Positions 1 to 9,276 of a stretch of 64,000 bases of DNA are shown here, in pieces. The DNA lies in NCBI RefSeq assembly GCF_025244745.1, contig NZ_CP104213.1, forward strand, positions 1,109,501-1,173,500, given 5' to 3'. A program made the translations under genes and the position numbers. This DNA is from Deinococcus rubellus (GTDB taxonomy: Bacteria; Deinococcota; Deinococci; Deinococcales; Deinococcaceae). Every line of letters starts with the position of its first letter. Within the stretch, counting starts at the first letter, position 1. Under the pieces are notes generated by a model, which was not told the origin of the DNA, made no database searches, and worked only from the letters and a program-made list of their open reading frames with translations.

Positions 1-115
1 GTGCCACCTGCTTATGCGGCACGCTGAGGCGGGTGAGCAGACCGCTCCCGACCTCCACGATATAGGATGGCGCGCCGCCGACCTCTATTTTCAGCACCTG
101 TTCAGTCGCAGGCAC
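1..115 (-). CDS. aroB: 3-dehydroquinate synthase, N-terminal part only (cut by window edge)
   Basis: AroB converts DAHP to 3-dehydroquinate in the shikimate pathway. Only the first 38 codons are inside the window. They begin with GTG at 113-115 and read MPATEQVLKIEVGG followed by YIVEVGSGLLTRL, which fits the AroB N-terminus (a V-G-G strand, then a V/I-G-x-G-L-L turn). A GGAGGTG ribosome site lies six bases upstream, inside the end of aroK, and the start overlaps the aroK stop by 14 bases, so the two are translationally coupled. The identification rests on this short segment plus the neighbouring aroK and aroC. Confidence 0.75.
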   Translation of the reverse strand, partial: MPATEQVLKIEVGGAPSYIVEVGSGLLTRLSVPHKQVA

Positions 116-719
116 GCTCCACCTCCATCAATTCCAGGGCCACGCGTTCGTCCTCGGCGTCCTGGCGGGCGACTTGCTGGGCCTCCTGCCACTCCCACAG
201 GTGCTCCACGATCTCGGCCACGATCTCCTCGGAGGGCCGCCCATCACTGTGGACGTGAATGGTGCCCTGCTGGTACGCGCCCTCACGCTCGTGCATCAGT
301 TCCGTGATGCGGGTCAGCGGATCAGGCACATGCAGCAGGGGGCGGTCACTGTTCTTGGTGCGGGCGTAGACAGTTTCGGGCGAGGCGGTCAGGACCACCA
401 CCGGGCCTCGGCGCAGCAACTCGCGGCGGTTGCTCTCATGAATGAAGGTGCCGCCGCCCAGGCTGACCACAGCGTGTTCCAGACGGGTCACGCGGCGCAC
501 CACCTCCGATTCGCAGGCGCGGAAAAAGCCCTCGCCGCGCTCGGCGAACACCTCGGGAATGGTCTTGCCGACCACTTTCGAGATCAGCTTGTCGGTGTCC
601 ACGAAATGCAGCGAGAGTTCTCGTGAGAGTTCCCAGCCGATGCGGCTCTTGCCCGTGCCCATAAAGCCTGCGAGCGCCAGCCAGCTCACAGGGCGATCAA
701 TCAGGCTGAGCGGATTCAT
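102..719 (-). CDS. aroK: Shikimate kinase
   Basis: Phosphorylates shikimate with ATP to shikimate 3-phosphate. About 205 residues with the family's signatures in order: P-loop GFMGTGKS near residue 17, the shikimate-binding FVDTDKLI segment, and SLGGGTFI, where the GGG contacts shikimate. The DRPLL lid segment is also present. The chosen ATG at 717-719 gives a normal-length kinase and has a TAGACT -10 element seven bases upstream, consistent with a leaderless message. The frame stays open upstream. A GTG at 912-914 with a good AGGAGG site would add about 65 unconserved residues, which I think less likely. Its 3' end overlaps aroB. Confidence 0.93.
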   Translation of the reverse strand: MNPLSLIDRPVSWLALAGFMGTGKSRIGWELSRELSLHFVDTDKLISKVVGKTIPEVFAERGEGFFRACESEVVRRVTRLEHAVVSLGGGTFIHESNRRELLRRGPVVVLTASPETVYARTKNSDRPLLHVPDPLTRITELMHEREGAYQQGTIHVHSDGRPSEEIVAEIVEHLWEWQEAQQVARQDAEDERVALELMEVERACD

Positions 720-726
720 GCTTTGC

Positions 727-732
727 AGTCTA
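727..732 (-). promoter_or_regulatory. Candidate leaderless -10 element of aroK
   Basis: TAGACT lies seven bases before the aroK ATG, and no ribosome site precedes that ATG. A weak -35 (TTGGTC) sits about 19 bases further upstream. The placement matches the leaderless promoters known in Deinococcus. Confidence 0.5.
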
Positions 733-973
733 GACGATTGCGCCCCGCCCAGACCAAGAGCCTCCTCACCGTCTGGGCGCGGGGTTAGGCCCGCTGGCCG
801 GGGCAGGGGCGGCAGGCCGCTGACTTCCGAAGCCGCGTCGGGCCCAGCCTGGGCTGCTTCCTGAAGGTGGGCGAGCAGTCCTGCCTCCAGCGCCTCATCG
901 GACCACAGGCTCACCGCCCGGCCTCCTGCCAGCACGTCTGCGAAGGCATCGGCAGCAAAACTGGCCGCGTGGA

Positions 974-1024
974 CATCAGTCCCGCGAGCAAATTGTTTGC
1001 GGAACGCAGGACGCGGGACTGATG
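974..1024. repeat. Perfect 13-bp inverted repeat with nested stem
   Basis: CATCAGTCCCGCG at 974-986 is the exact inverse complement of 1012-1024. Inside the 25-base loop is a second small stem, GCAAA-TTG-TTTGC. It starts 55 bases after the aroC stop. There is no T-run, so it is a poor intrinsic terminator. It could be a transcript-stabilising hairpin, a repeat element like those scattered in Deinococcus genomes, or a protein-binding site. Confidence 0.7.
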
Positions 1025-1078
1025 CTGGGAGCGGTGCGGCGCAGCTCTGTTCATACCGTCAGTGACCAGACGCTGGAC

Positions 1079-2233
<1,155 letters not shown>

Positions 2234-2239
2234 GCCCCG

Positions 2240-2245
2240 ACTGTA
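2240..2245 (-). promoter_or_regulatory. Candidate leaderless -10 element of aroC
   Basis: TACAGT lies six bases before the aroC ATG. No recognisable ribosome site or strong -35 is visible. The position is just beyond the pilQ terminator, as expected for an independent promoter. Confidence 0.5.
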
Positions 2246-2310
2246 GCAGGGGCCGGGGAGAGGTTCGCGGGCGCTGAGCAGACGAGGACGGGGTAGACGA
2301 GGCGGGCCGC

Positions 2311-2348
2311 AAAAAGCAGACCCGGCACACTGAGGCGGCGGGTCTGCT
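2311..2348 (-). terminator. Rho-independent terminator of the pil operon
   Basis: On the minus strand a perfect 10-bp stem (AGCAGACCCG with CGGGTCTGCT) is followed directly by a T-run. It lies 17 bases after the pilQ stop and should end the pilMNOPQ transcript. Confidence 0.9.
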
Positions 2349-2364
2349 GGCAGAGGAGGGAGGG

Positions 2365-4773
2365 TTACTTGACGATGGTGCCGGTGATAACGACCATCAG
2401 TTGGCTCTGGGTCTTGGTGGTGTCTTTTTGCCCGAACGCCGCGCCGACCACCGGCAGACTCGACAGGAAGGGGATGCCCCGATTGGTCGAGGTTTCGTTG
2501 GTGCCGAGCAGGCCGCTGAGCAGCAGCGTCTGGCCCGATTTGAAGGTCACGATGCTCTGCGCCTCGCTGTTGGAAAAGTCGATGATGTTGGGCAGCGAAG
2601 TGCCGGTGATGGCGGTCTTGGGCTGGTTGATCTGGCCGCGCACCCGCAGGGTGATGGTGCCGTCAGGGGCGACCTGCGGATCGAAGAAGTCGAGGTTGAT
2701 GCCGTAGTCGATCTGCTTGGTGATGTTGCCGCTGGCCGAGGGGATGTTGAGTTCCAGCCGCCCGCCGCTCTTGATGCTGGCCGCCGCACTGCTTGAAGCG
2801 TTGGTAGTGCCGCTGGCCCCCGTCGTGCCCAGCGAGCGCTGACCGCTTTGCATGGTGATAGAGCCGTCGTAGATGCGCTTGGTCTGGGTCTGGGTTTCCA
2901 GGGCATTCAGTGTCGGGAGCAGGTTGAAGCCGCCGACTAATGCGCGGGTCGGATCAAACGAGGCGGCCAGGCCCGTTGCGCCGGAGCTGATATTGAAGCC
3001 GCCAAAACCCACCTTCCAGTTGAGACCCAGGGTGCGGGCGGCGTCCTCGGTGATCTCCTGAATGCGGACCTGCACGTTGATCTGCGGCACCACTTGATCA
3101 AGGCTCGGGATCAGAGCCGCAACCTGTTCGACCTGCGCTGCCGTACCGCGCACGATCAGGGTGTTGGTCCGCTTATCGGCGATGATGGTGGCGGCGTTGG
3201 GGTTTTGGGGAGTGGTTGCGGGTTTGGTGGCTGTGGGCTGAGTGTTGGCTGCCGCATTGGGCACCGAAACGACCGTTGAATTGCCGTTGGCGTCTACAGC
3301 GTTGACCGGCACATTGGGCAGGGCGCTGACATCGTTGGTAGGCGCTGTCAATGCGGTTTGTAGGGTGTTGTCCAGGACAGCCTTCAGTTCTTCCGCGCTG
3401 GCGTTGACCAACTGGAAGACCTTCTGCTGCACGTCCGGGCCGCTGGCGACGGCCTTATCCACGCTGCCGAGTAGGGCGGTGGCGGCGTCGATCTGATCCT
3501 GGGTGCCGTTGAGCACCAGTTGGCCGGTGGTGCCGACAGGCGTGATCTTGAGGGCCGGGAACTGGACGGCCAGCAGCGCGGCGATATCTTTCTGGTCGCC
3601 CTTAACGGCGTAGACCTGCTGGCGCACGTCGGGGTTGGCCTGCACCGAGGGCGCTCTGTCCACCTGGCCCAGCAGCGTCAGCGCGGCGTCGAGCTGGCTT
3701 TTCTGACCGCTCAGTACCAATTGCCCGGTTTGCCCGACAGGCGTGACCTTGAGGGTTGAAAATTGATCCTTGAGCAGCGTAGAGACATCAGCCTGCACAC
3801 CCTTGACAGTATAGATCTGCTGCACGTCCGGGCCAACCTGTGCCTGCACCGGCTTATCTACCTGTGCCAGCAGGGCCAGCGCAGCGTCAATCTGATTCTT
3901 CTGGCCGCTCAGTACCAGTTGTCCGGTCTGCCCGACTGACGTGACTGTGATGGCCGGATACTGGGCGGTAACGACAGCGGCGGCGTCGGCCTGCGCGCCC
4001 TTCACGTTATAGATGTACTGAATGACCGGGCTGACCGGTATCACCACTTTCGCCAGTTCCGGCGGCTGCGAGGCGATAATCTGGTTGACCAACGCTTCCA
4101 CCTGCGCCACTTCCTGGTTGTTACCCCGGATAATCAGGCTGTTGGACGTGGGTTCACCGACGATTTTGAGGGTGGGCGAGTCGAGGACGATGTCGCCGCT
4201 GGCCATCTGAGGGGCTGGACTGCCCGGCGTGGCTGCCACAGGCGCTGCCGCCTGGCGCGTTCCGAACGCCAGTTTCACGCGCTGCTCGACCAAAATGGCG
4301 TCCAGCGATTTGGGGAGTAGCACGATGCGCTGAATCGGGTTCTTGCTGACGCGCAGCACGTCCTGGCTGCCGAGCCGCACCACTTCGTAGTTCAGGCCGT
4401 ACACGTCCATCAAGAAGGGCCAGACCTGATTGAACGGCTTGCCAACAAAGTCATAGGTCAGCAGGGTCGAGCTGGTGGTCGGCGGCGTGGTGGGGGTCTG
4501 GGCAGCGTCGCCGCTGATGACGCCGGAGCCGCTGCCCACACTGGGCGTGATCAGGCTGTCGAGCGCCGGATCGAGAATCAGTTCGTAGCCCGCCGATTTA
4601 GCAATGGCCGTGAGCAGCGCCATCAGGCCGGTGCCGTCACGCTTGATCGTGAAGGTCACGTTGGACTTCGACAGGCGGGCGTCGGTGCTGACGGCGTCTC
4701 CGGTCTGGGTACTCTGGGCGCTGGCCGCGCTGAGCGCGAGGGTCAAAAGCAGGATCAGGCTACGGTTCTTCAT
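2365..4773 (-). CDS. pilQ: Type IV pilus secretin PilQ
   Basis: Forms the outer-membrane channel through which pili pass and, in Deinococcus-Thermus relatives, DNA is taken up. The 802-residue protein starts with a signal peptide (cleavage expected after ASAQ near residue 20). Secretin and N0/N1-type domains follow. Three tandem repeats occupy residues about 252-448, each with a VKG..D segment and a GQLVLSGQK-type strand. A further NTLIVRG ring-building domain comes next, and the C-terminal secretin barrel starts near VPQINVQVRIQEI (about residue 566). RGIPFLSSLPVVGAAF is the conserved secretin core. A ribosome site AAAGGTG precedes the ATG, with one codon between it and the pilP stop. Last gene of pilMNOPQ. 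Confidence 0.95.
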   Translation of the reverse strand: MKNRSLILLLTLALSAASAQSTQTGDAVSTDARLSKSNVTFTIKRDGTGLMALLTAIAKSAGYELILDPALDSLITPSVGSGSGVISGDAAQTPTTPPTTSSTLLTYDFVGKPFNQVWPFLMDVYGLNYEVVRLGSQDVLRVSKNPIQRIVLLPKSLDAILVEQRVKLAFGTRQAAAPVAATPGSPAPQMASGDIVLDSPTLKIVGEPTSNSLIIRGNNQEVAQVEALVNQIIASQPPELAKVVIPVSPVIQYIYNVKGAQADAAAVVTAQYPAITVTSVGQTGQLVLSGQKNQIDAALALLAQVDKPVQAQVGPDVQQIYTVKGVQADVSTLLKDQFSTLKVTPVGQTGQLVLSGQKSQLDAALTLLGQVDRAPSVQANPDVRQQVYAVKGDQKDIAALLAVQFPALKITPVGTTGQLVLNGTQDQIDAATALLGSVDKAVASGPDVQQKVFQLVNASAEELKAVLDNTLQTALTAPTNDVSALPNVPVNAVDANGNSTVVSVPNAAANTQPTATKPATTPQNPNAATIIADKRTNTLIVRGTAAQVEQVAALIPSLDQVVPQINVQVRIQEITEDAARTLGLNWKVGFGGFNISSGATGLAASFDPTRALVGGFNLLPTLNALETQTQTKRIYDGSITMQSGQRSLGTTGASGTTNASSSAAASIKSGGRLELNIPSASGNITKQIDYGINLDFFDPQVAPDGTITLRVRGQINQPKTAITGTSLPNIIDFSNSEAQSIVTFKSGQTLLLSGLLGTNETSTNRGIPFLSSLPVVGAAFGQKDTTKTQSQLMVVITGTIVK
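3430..4020 (-). repeat. Three tandem ~67-residue repeats inside PilQ
   Basis: Residues about 252-317, 318-385 and 386-448 of PilQ align to each other: VKG.Q.D, an LK(I/V)TPVGQTGQLVLSGQ-like strand, then DAA..LL..VD. Each unit is about 200 bp in DNA. They look like serially duplicated secretin N-domains forming stacked rings, as known for the long Thermus PilQ. Confidence 0.8.
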
Positions 4774-4776
4774 GGC

Positions 4777-6501
4777 TCACCTTTTGTCGAGTGGGAGGAT
4801 TTTGGTGGTGTTGTCGAGGGCCAGCGTGGCGCTTGAAGCGCTCACTTCGCGCACAATGATGTTGGTATCGGGAATGTTCTGGCCCACTGAGACGACCACG
4901 AAGCCCCGGTCGGTCTTGAAGACGGCGGTGTTGAGCGGCCCCAGCACTGCCGAGCTGAAGCTCAGGTCGCGCTCCTGGATGTAGCGGTCCAGGGGAGTCA
5001 GGGCGGTGGACGCGGGTGTGCCGGTTGTGGCGGCGGTGGGCGCAGCGTTGCCCAGTTGGGTGATCACGCTGGGAGCCGCCGGGCTGGCGCTGCTAACCGG
5101 GGAAGGCGCGGCGAGGCCGGTGCTGGGCAGGTTAGGCAGCCCGCTCACCCCCGGCACGCTGACGCTGGCCTGGGCCTGCGCCCGCGCCTGGGCGGCCTGC
5201 AGATCGGCCTCACGCTTGGCCTGCTGGGAGGCAGCGAGTTTGGCCCTGGCGTCGGCGATGGCCTGGGCTTTGGCGGCCTTATCGGCCTCGGACTTCTGGG
5301 CAGCGGCCAGTTTGGCGGCAGCGGCCTGCTGATCGCGCAGCGCCTTGGCTTGGGCTTGCTGGGCCTTGAGCTGAGCAGCCTGGGCCTGCTGGGCTTCGAG
5401 CTTGGCCTGCTTCTGAGCCTGTTGCTGGGCAGCGGCCTGCTGCGCGGCGTCGCGTTTGGCCTGAGCGGCGGCTTGCTCGGCGGCGGCCTGTTGCTGGGCT
5501 GCTTGCTGTTTGGCCTGCTGTACCGCGTCTTGCTGCGCTTGCTGGTCGGCCTGCCGCTGGGCCGCCTGAGTTTGGGCCGCTTGAGCTGCCTGAGTCTGGG
5601 CCGCGCCGCTCTGGATATTGGGCGGCGGCAGAATTCCGCCGATGCGCGGGCCGCTTGGGGCATTGCCCGAAGGCGAACGGCTGGACGCGGTGCCGCTGGG
5701 CCGGGACGCGCTGTCGGCCACCACGATGGGGGCGATGGGGAGCACGCCAGCGGTGCGGACCGGCGGCTCAATGGCGGCGGTGGGCGTGGGGGGGGCGGCT
5801 CGTGTGGCGGCGACGGGTGCGGCGCTGGGCGCAGAAGCCGAGTTGGCGTCGGGCACCACCTTCAGCGGGCTGAACGGGTTGACCAGTGGCACGGCGGCCA
5901 GCGGCTCGTTCGGATTGATGCCCGCCGGGGGCTGCTGCACTTCGGCAGTGGTCTCAGTCCCGGGAGTCTCGGTGCCGGACGTGCCCGCGCCGCTGCTGGA
6001 CGGACTGGTGGCCGCGCTGCTCAACGGCGGAATGACCAGCACGGCGTTGGTGCGGGCGGGCGTCACGCTGATGGGGCTATTGCTGGAGCCATTGATGCCG
6101 GGCTTGGGACTGGTCTGGGTGGGTGCGGCGCTGCCTGTCGGGGCTGGGTTGGCACTGCCGGAGAGCGGGGCGCGGGCAGCGGGTGTGACTGCCAGGGGGC
6201 CGCTGGCCGTGGGTGTTCCTGCATTGCTGGCCGAGCCGGGCGTCTTCGAAGGGCTGCTGGGCGAGTTGCCGGCCGGGGTCTTGCTGGGCGGCGTCTTACT
6301 GGCCTGGGGCGACTTGACCGGAGCCGCCGTGGGCTGGGCCGGGTCGGACTGGGCCGCAGTCGACTGGGCTGGAATCGCCTGGGCCTGCACGTCCGCCTCG
6401 CGCCCGGTATTCCAGGTGTACCAGCCGCCCACCAGGGCCACCAGCACCAGCACCGTCAGCAGAATCCGCATTTCCGGCGAGAGCTTGAGGGGAGCCTTCA
6501 C
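4777..6501 (-). CDS. pilP: PilP-like type IV pilus protein with long low-complexity linker
   Basis: By position it is the periplasmic link between the PilNO inner-membrane subcomplex and secretin PilQ. GTG start overlaps the pilO stop (GTGA). Of its 574 residues, about 8-28 form one membrane helix (MRILLTVLVLVALVGGWY). A Pro/Ser/Thr/Ala-rich stretch follows to about residue 290. An Ala/Gln/Lys-rich, probably coiled-coil segment runs from about 295 to 445. The C-terminal ~75 residues are a compact beta domain (GPLNTAVFKTDRGFVVVSVGQ) resembling PilP. Classical PilP proteins are under 200 residues, so the long spacer is the unusual feature. The PilP assignment rests on gene order and the C-terminal domain. 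Confidence 0.75.
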   Translation of the reverse strand: MKAPLKLSPEMRILLTVLVLVALVGGWYTWNTGREADVQAQAIPAQSTAAQSDPAQPTAAPVKSPQASKTPPSKTPAGNSPSSPSKTPGSASNAGTPTASGPLAVTPAARAPLSGSANPAPTGSAAPTQTSPKPGINGSSNSPISVTPARTNAVLVIPPLSSAATSPSSSGAGTSGTETPGTETTAEVQQPPAGINPNEPLAAVPLVNPFSPLKVVPDANSASAPSAAPVAATRAAPPTPTAAIEPPVRTAGVLPIAPIVVADSASRPSGTASSRSPSGNAPSGPRIGGILPPPNIQSGAAQTQAAQAAQTQAAQRQADQQAQQDAVQQAKQQAAQQQAAAEQAAAQAKRDAAQQAAAQQQAQKQAKLEAQQAQAAQLKAQQAQAKALRDQQAAAAKLAAAQKSEADKAAKAQAIADARAKLAASQQAKREADLQAAQARAQAQASVSVPGVSGLPNLPSTGLAAPSPVSSASPAAPSVITQLGNAAPTAATTGTPASTALTPLDRYIQERDLSFSSAVLGPLNTAVFKTDRGFVVVSVGQNIPDTNIIVREVSASSATLALDNTTKILPLDKR

Positions 6502-7169
6502 GATTTGCCTCCGGGAGTCGGCGCGGCGGGTGCGGCAGGTGCGGCAGGTGCAGCCGGGGCCGTGCCGGGAGCCGGGGTGGCCGGGCTTACCGGCTGGGCC
6601 GCCGAGGGATCAAAGGTGTAGACCGTCATGTTGATGACGCCGTTGAGGCTGGGGTCGGTGTCGTTGGGCGCGGGCAGGGTCATGTTGACGCTGGTGACCT
6701 TGGAGAAGCGGCCCATCGTTTCCACCGAGCGCAGGGTCCGGAAGACCGGTGCGAACTGGCCCTGCAAGCTGACGTTGAGATTGACCGCCTGCACGCCCGC
6801 TGGCAGGTTGGTTTCGGTGCCGCCCTGCACCGTCACGCCGTCGAGCTTGCCGCCCGCCGCGCCCACGCTGTCCTGAATGTCGCGGATGACCTGCCCCATC
6901 CGCACGGTGCTGGGCAGCGCCCGCACGAAGACGTCCTGCTTGTCTACCAGCGCCCGCACGTCGGCGCGCAGGCCCGGTAACTGGTTTTGCTGAGATTGCA
7001 GGACGCCGAGTTCGCTGCTGCTGGTGTCGAGGCTGCTTTGCAGTTTCTGGATGTGCTGCTGGCGGGCCTGAAAGCGGGTGAAATACCAGGCCACCAGCAC
7101 GATGAGGCACACCCCCAGAGCAATGAAGAACAGGTCGCGGGGCTTGAGTTTGGGCAGTTGCGCGTTCAT
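6498..7169 (-). CDS. pilO: Type IV pilus assembly protein PilO
   Basis: Inner-membrane pilus alignment protein that pairs with PilN. It has 223 residues: a cytoplasmic tail (LKPRDLFF), one membrane helix at about 14-30 (ALGVCLIVLVAWYF), a coiled-coil segment (HIQKLQSSLDTSSSELGVLQSQQNQL), a ferredoxin-like periplasmic domain, and an Ala/Pro-rich C-terminal tail. The topology and length fit PilO. It overlaps pilN by ATGA at its start and pilP at its end, so the five genes form one translationally coupled operon. Confidence 0.85.
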   Translation of the reverse strand: MNAQLPKLKPRDLFFIALGVCLIVLVAWYFTRFQARQQHIQKLQSSLDTSSSELGVLQSQQNQLPGLRADVRALVDKQDVFVRALPSTVRMGQVIRDIQDSVGAAGGKLDGVTVQGGTETNLPAGVQAVNLNVSLQGQFAPVFRTLRSVETMGRFSKVTSVNMTLPAPNDTDPSLNGVINMTVYTFDPSAAQPVSPATPAPGTAPAAPAAPAAPAAPTPGGKS

Positions 7170-7861
7170 TGTTTGACTCCGGCTGCCGGAGTGGCGCTGG
7201 GCGCGGCAGGAGCGGCAGGTGCAGCGGATGCACCGGGAACCCCAGCCGCCGCAGGCGTGGTGGTTGCCGCGCTCACGGGCGTTCCGGCGAGTTGCCCCAC
7301 GGTGGCCGAGAAGGTGAAGTCGCTGGTGTCAGCATTGCGCTGGGTGTTCTTGAAATTCACGCCGTAGTTGTCCTGGTCGTAGGCGTTCAGGAAGTTGACC
7401 AGGGCGCTGGTGCTCAGTGCGGTGCCGCTCAGGTCGTATTCCTTGTCGGCGGGCTTGCCGTTGTAGAGACTGGTGGTGCCGGTGGCTGCCTGATGCATGT
7501 TGAGGCTGGTCAGCGCCACGCCGCCGCTCTGGGGCAACTGACCCACGAAGCGCGCCAGGTCGGTGGACCAGTAGGTCTTGCCGGTGCTCAGGCTCTGGGC
7601 CGTCTGGCTGATGGCAGTCAGCCGCTCCTTGTCGGTGGTCAGGCTGCGGTATTCTGGCGTCACCGACGACTGGAGGGCGCTGATCTGGCCGTTCTGGTCG
7701 TCGAGCTTGTTTTGCAGGTTGCCGACCTGGGTGGCCACCACGATCTCGGGAATGGCAATAGCCAGCAGGGTCACGGCCACGGCGGCGACGCCCGCATACA
7801 TCCAGACGTTGGGTTCGGTGCGGCGGCGGTACTGCGGCGGCAGGAGGTTGATCTCAACCAC
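7166..7861 (-). CDS. pilN: Type IV pilus assembly protein PilN
   Basis: Bitopic membrane protein whose cytoplasmic N-terminus binds PilM and whose periplasmic part pairs with PilO. The N-terminal motif MVEINLLPPQYRRR is the conserved I-N-L-L-P PilM-binding peptide. One membrane helix follows (about 20-41), then a coiled coil with NLQNKLDDQNGQISALQ, and a globular domain. The last ~35 residues are an Ala/Pro-rich tail. 231 residues, GTG start, overlapping the pilM end by eight bases. Confidence 0.9.
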   Translation of the reverse strand: MVEINLLPPQYRRRTEPNVWMYAGVAAVAVTLLAIAIPEIVVATQVGNLQNKLDDQNGQISALQSSVTPEYRSLTTDKERLTAISQTAQSLSTGKTYWSTDLARFVGQLPQSGGVALTSLNMHQAATGTTSLYNGKPADKEYDLSGTALSTSALVNFLNAYDQDNYGVNFKNTQRNADTSDFTFSATVGQLAGTPVSAATTTPAAAGVPGASAAPAAPAAPSATPAAGVKQ

Positions 7862-9032
7862 GCGAATTCACCCCCCTGAGGGCCAGGCCCAGCGGCACGG
7901 TGAATTCCGGCGCGTTGGTCTGGAGGTAGCCGGTGTCCACGCTGGCCTGATCGGTCTGCACCGTCAGCCAGGGGCTGGCCACTTCCACCCGGAAGCCCAG
8001 CGCGTCGCTGATGGCGGCGGCCAGACCGCGCAGCTTGGCTCCGCCCCCGGCCAGGAAGGTGCGGTCAACGACGATATCGCCCGACTGCACCCGGTAGAAC
8101 TCCATCGAGCGCCGGACCTCGGTGATCAGTTCACCCAGCACTGGGCGCACCACCTCGAAGACGCGCGCCGGACTGTACTGCTCCCTGGCCATGTCGAAGT
8201 TGAGCAGGTCTTCCTCGTCCTCGGTGGGGGTGGTGGCGGTGGCGTAGCCGATCTTGACCTCCTCGGCAGAAGCGAAATCGAGGTCGAAGGCTTTTTGCAG
8301 GGCCGTGGTGAAATCGTCGGCAGCCACGTTGATGTTGCGGGCCATCAGCATCCGGTCACCGCGCACCAGACTGATGACGCTGCTGCTCGCGCCGATTTCC
8401 ATCACCAGCGCCACCTCGCCGCTCTCGGTGTAGTTGGTGCCGGTGAGGGTGCTCTTGGTGAGGTGCTCGCCCAGCAGGTTGCCGCGCAGGGCGCGCAGGG
8501 TACTAAACGACTTGAGGTCGATGACGGTGGGTTCCAGGCCCGCCAGCCGCAGCACCTCGACCTGCCGGGCAATCGCCTCGGTGGGGGCCGCCGCGATCAC
8601 CACTTCCATCTGGCCGTCGTCGCTGGCACCAGGAATGTCGTCGAGCACGTCGAAGTCCAGGCTCACCTCGTCAATCGGGTAGGGGATGTAGCGCTCGGCC
8701 TCCCATTTGATGGCTTCCTTGAGTTCTTTGGGGTCCATGCGCGGCACCATGATGTTGCGGGTCACGGCCTGCTGGTTGGGCACCGCCGTGACGACGTGCT
8801 TGGTGGTGATGCGGTGCTGCGCGAGCAGGCGCTTGAGTTCGCTGGCCACCGCCTGCGGCTCGATCACCAGCCCATCGCGCATGCTGCCAATCGGGGTCGG
8901 AGTCATGACCGCGTGTTGCAACACCGGGGGCGAGCCGGGTTTGAGCACCACCACTTTGATGGAACTCGTTCCGATCTCGACCCCGATGGCCACCGGTTTT
9001 GGATTGATGAGCCGTTGTAAGAAACTCGACAT
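7854..9032 (-). CDS. pilM: Type IV pilus assembly ATPase-fold protein PilM
   Basis: Cytoplasmic actin/FtsA-fold protein that anchors the PilNO complex. 392 residues. IGVEIGTSSIKVVVL near residue 16 is the actin-type phosphate 1 motif, LVMEIGASSSVISLV in the middle is phosphate 2, and FLAGGGAKLRGLA near the C-terminus is the adenosine motif. GGAGG lies four bases before the ATG. First gene of the pilMNOPQ operon. The upstream region 9033-9212 contains no gene, and I see no clear -35/-10 pair there, only A/T-rich TTAATG and TAAAGT candidates. Confidence 0.94.
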   Translation of the reverse strand: MSSFLQRLINPKPVAIGVEIGTSSIKVVVLKPGSPPVLQHAVMTPTPIGSMRDGLVIEPQAVASELKRLLAQHRITTKHVVTAVPNQQAVTRNIMVPRMDPKELKEAIKWEAERYIPYPIDEVSLDFDVLDDIPGASDDGQMEVVIAAAPTEAIARQVEVLRLAGLEPTVIDLKSFSTLRALRGNLLGEHLTKSTLTGTNYTESGEVALVMEIGASSSVISLVRGDRMLMARNINVAADDFTTALQKAFDLDFASAEEVKIGYATATTPTEDEEDLLNFDMAREQYSPARVFEVVRPVLGELITEVRRSMEFYRVQSGDIVVDRTFLAGGGAKLRGLAAAISDALGFRVEVASPWLTVQTDQASVDTGYLQTNAPEFTVPLGLALRGVNSRG

Positions 9033-9212
9033 GCTGCCTCCAGGAGTTGCGTTGACTTTACCATTTCCTCACGAACATCATTAAGAAAGGGCCACTCCTG
9101 CGTCTAGGGGGGGAAAAGAGCGGGAAGGGGGCGCGACGAGGTCATCAGATCATGGTGGCGCTTTCAATTTTCTGACAGCTGCACTGGGGCTGCTGAAGCT
9201 GTGTGAGCGCAC

Positions 9213-9252
9213 AAAAACCGCGCTGGTGGCAGTTAGAAATGCCACAGCGCGG
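9213..9252 (-). terminator. Rho-independent terminator of the short-chain dehydrogenase gene
   Basis: On the minus strand CCGCGCTGTGGCA and TGCCACCAGCGCGG form a long stem with one bulge and an eight-base loop, followed by TTTTT. It lies 25 bases after the dehydrogenase stop. Confidence 0.9.
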
Positions 9253-9276
9253 CCAGAAGACGAGAAAGTGAGGTTT

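Larger units (their letters stand above)
720..1078 (-). other. aroC-aroK intergenic region with open frame but no convincing gene
   Basis: This 359-base gap contains a long hairpin (974-1024), the aroK -10 element, and a reading frame in phase with aroK that has no stop from about 1035 downward. That frame could use GTG at 912-914, preceded by AGGAGG at 922-927 with seven bases between. Its translation is Ala/Pro/Gly-rich and matches no family I recognise. It is either an N-terminal extension of AroK, a degraded gene, or chance in a GC-rich genome. Confidence 0.4.

Noticed and set aside
5056..6634. Long plus-strand open frames opposite pilP (521 and 338 residues)
   Set aside because: They are Gly/Arg- or Ala/Gly-rich translations of the antisense of a low-complexity GC-rich gene, with no family motifs, and lie wholly inside the well-supported pil operon.
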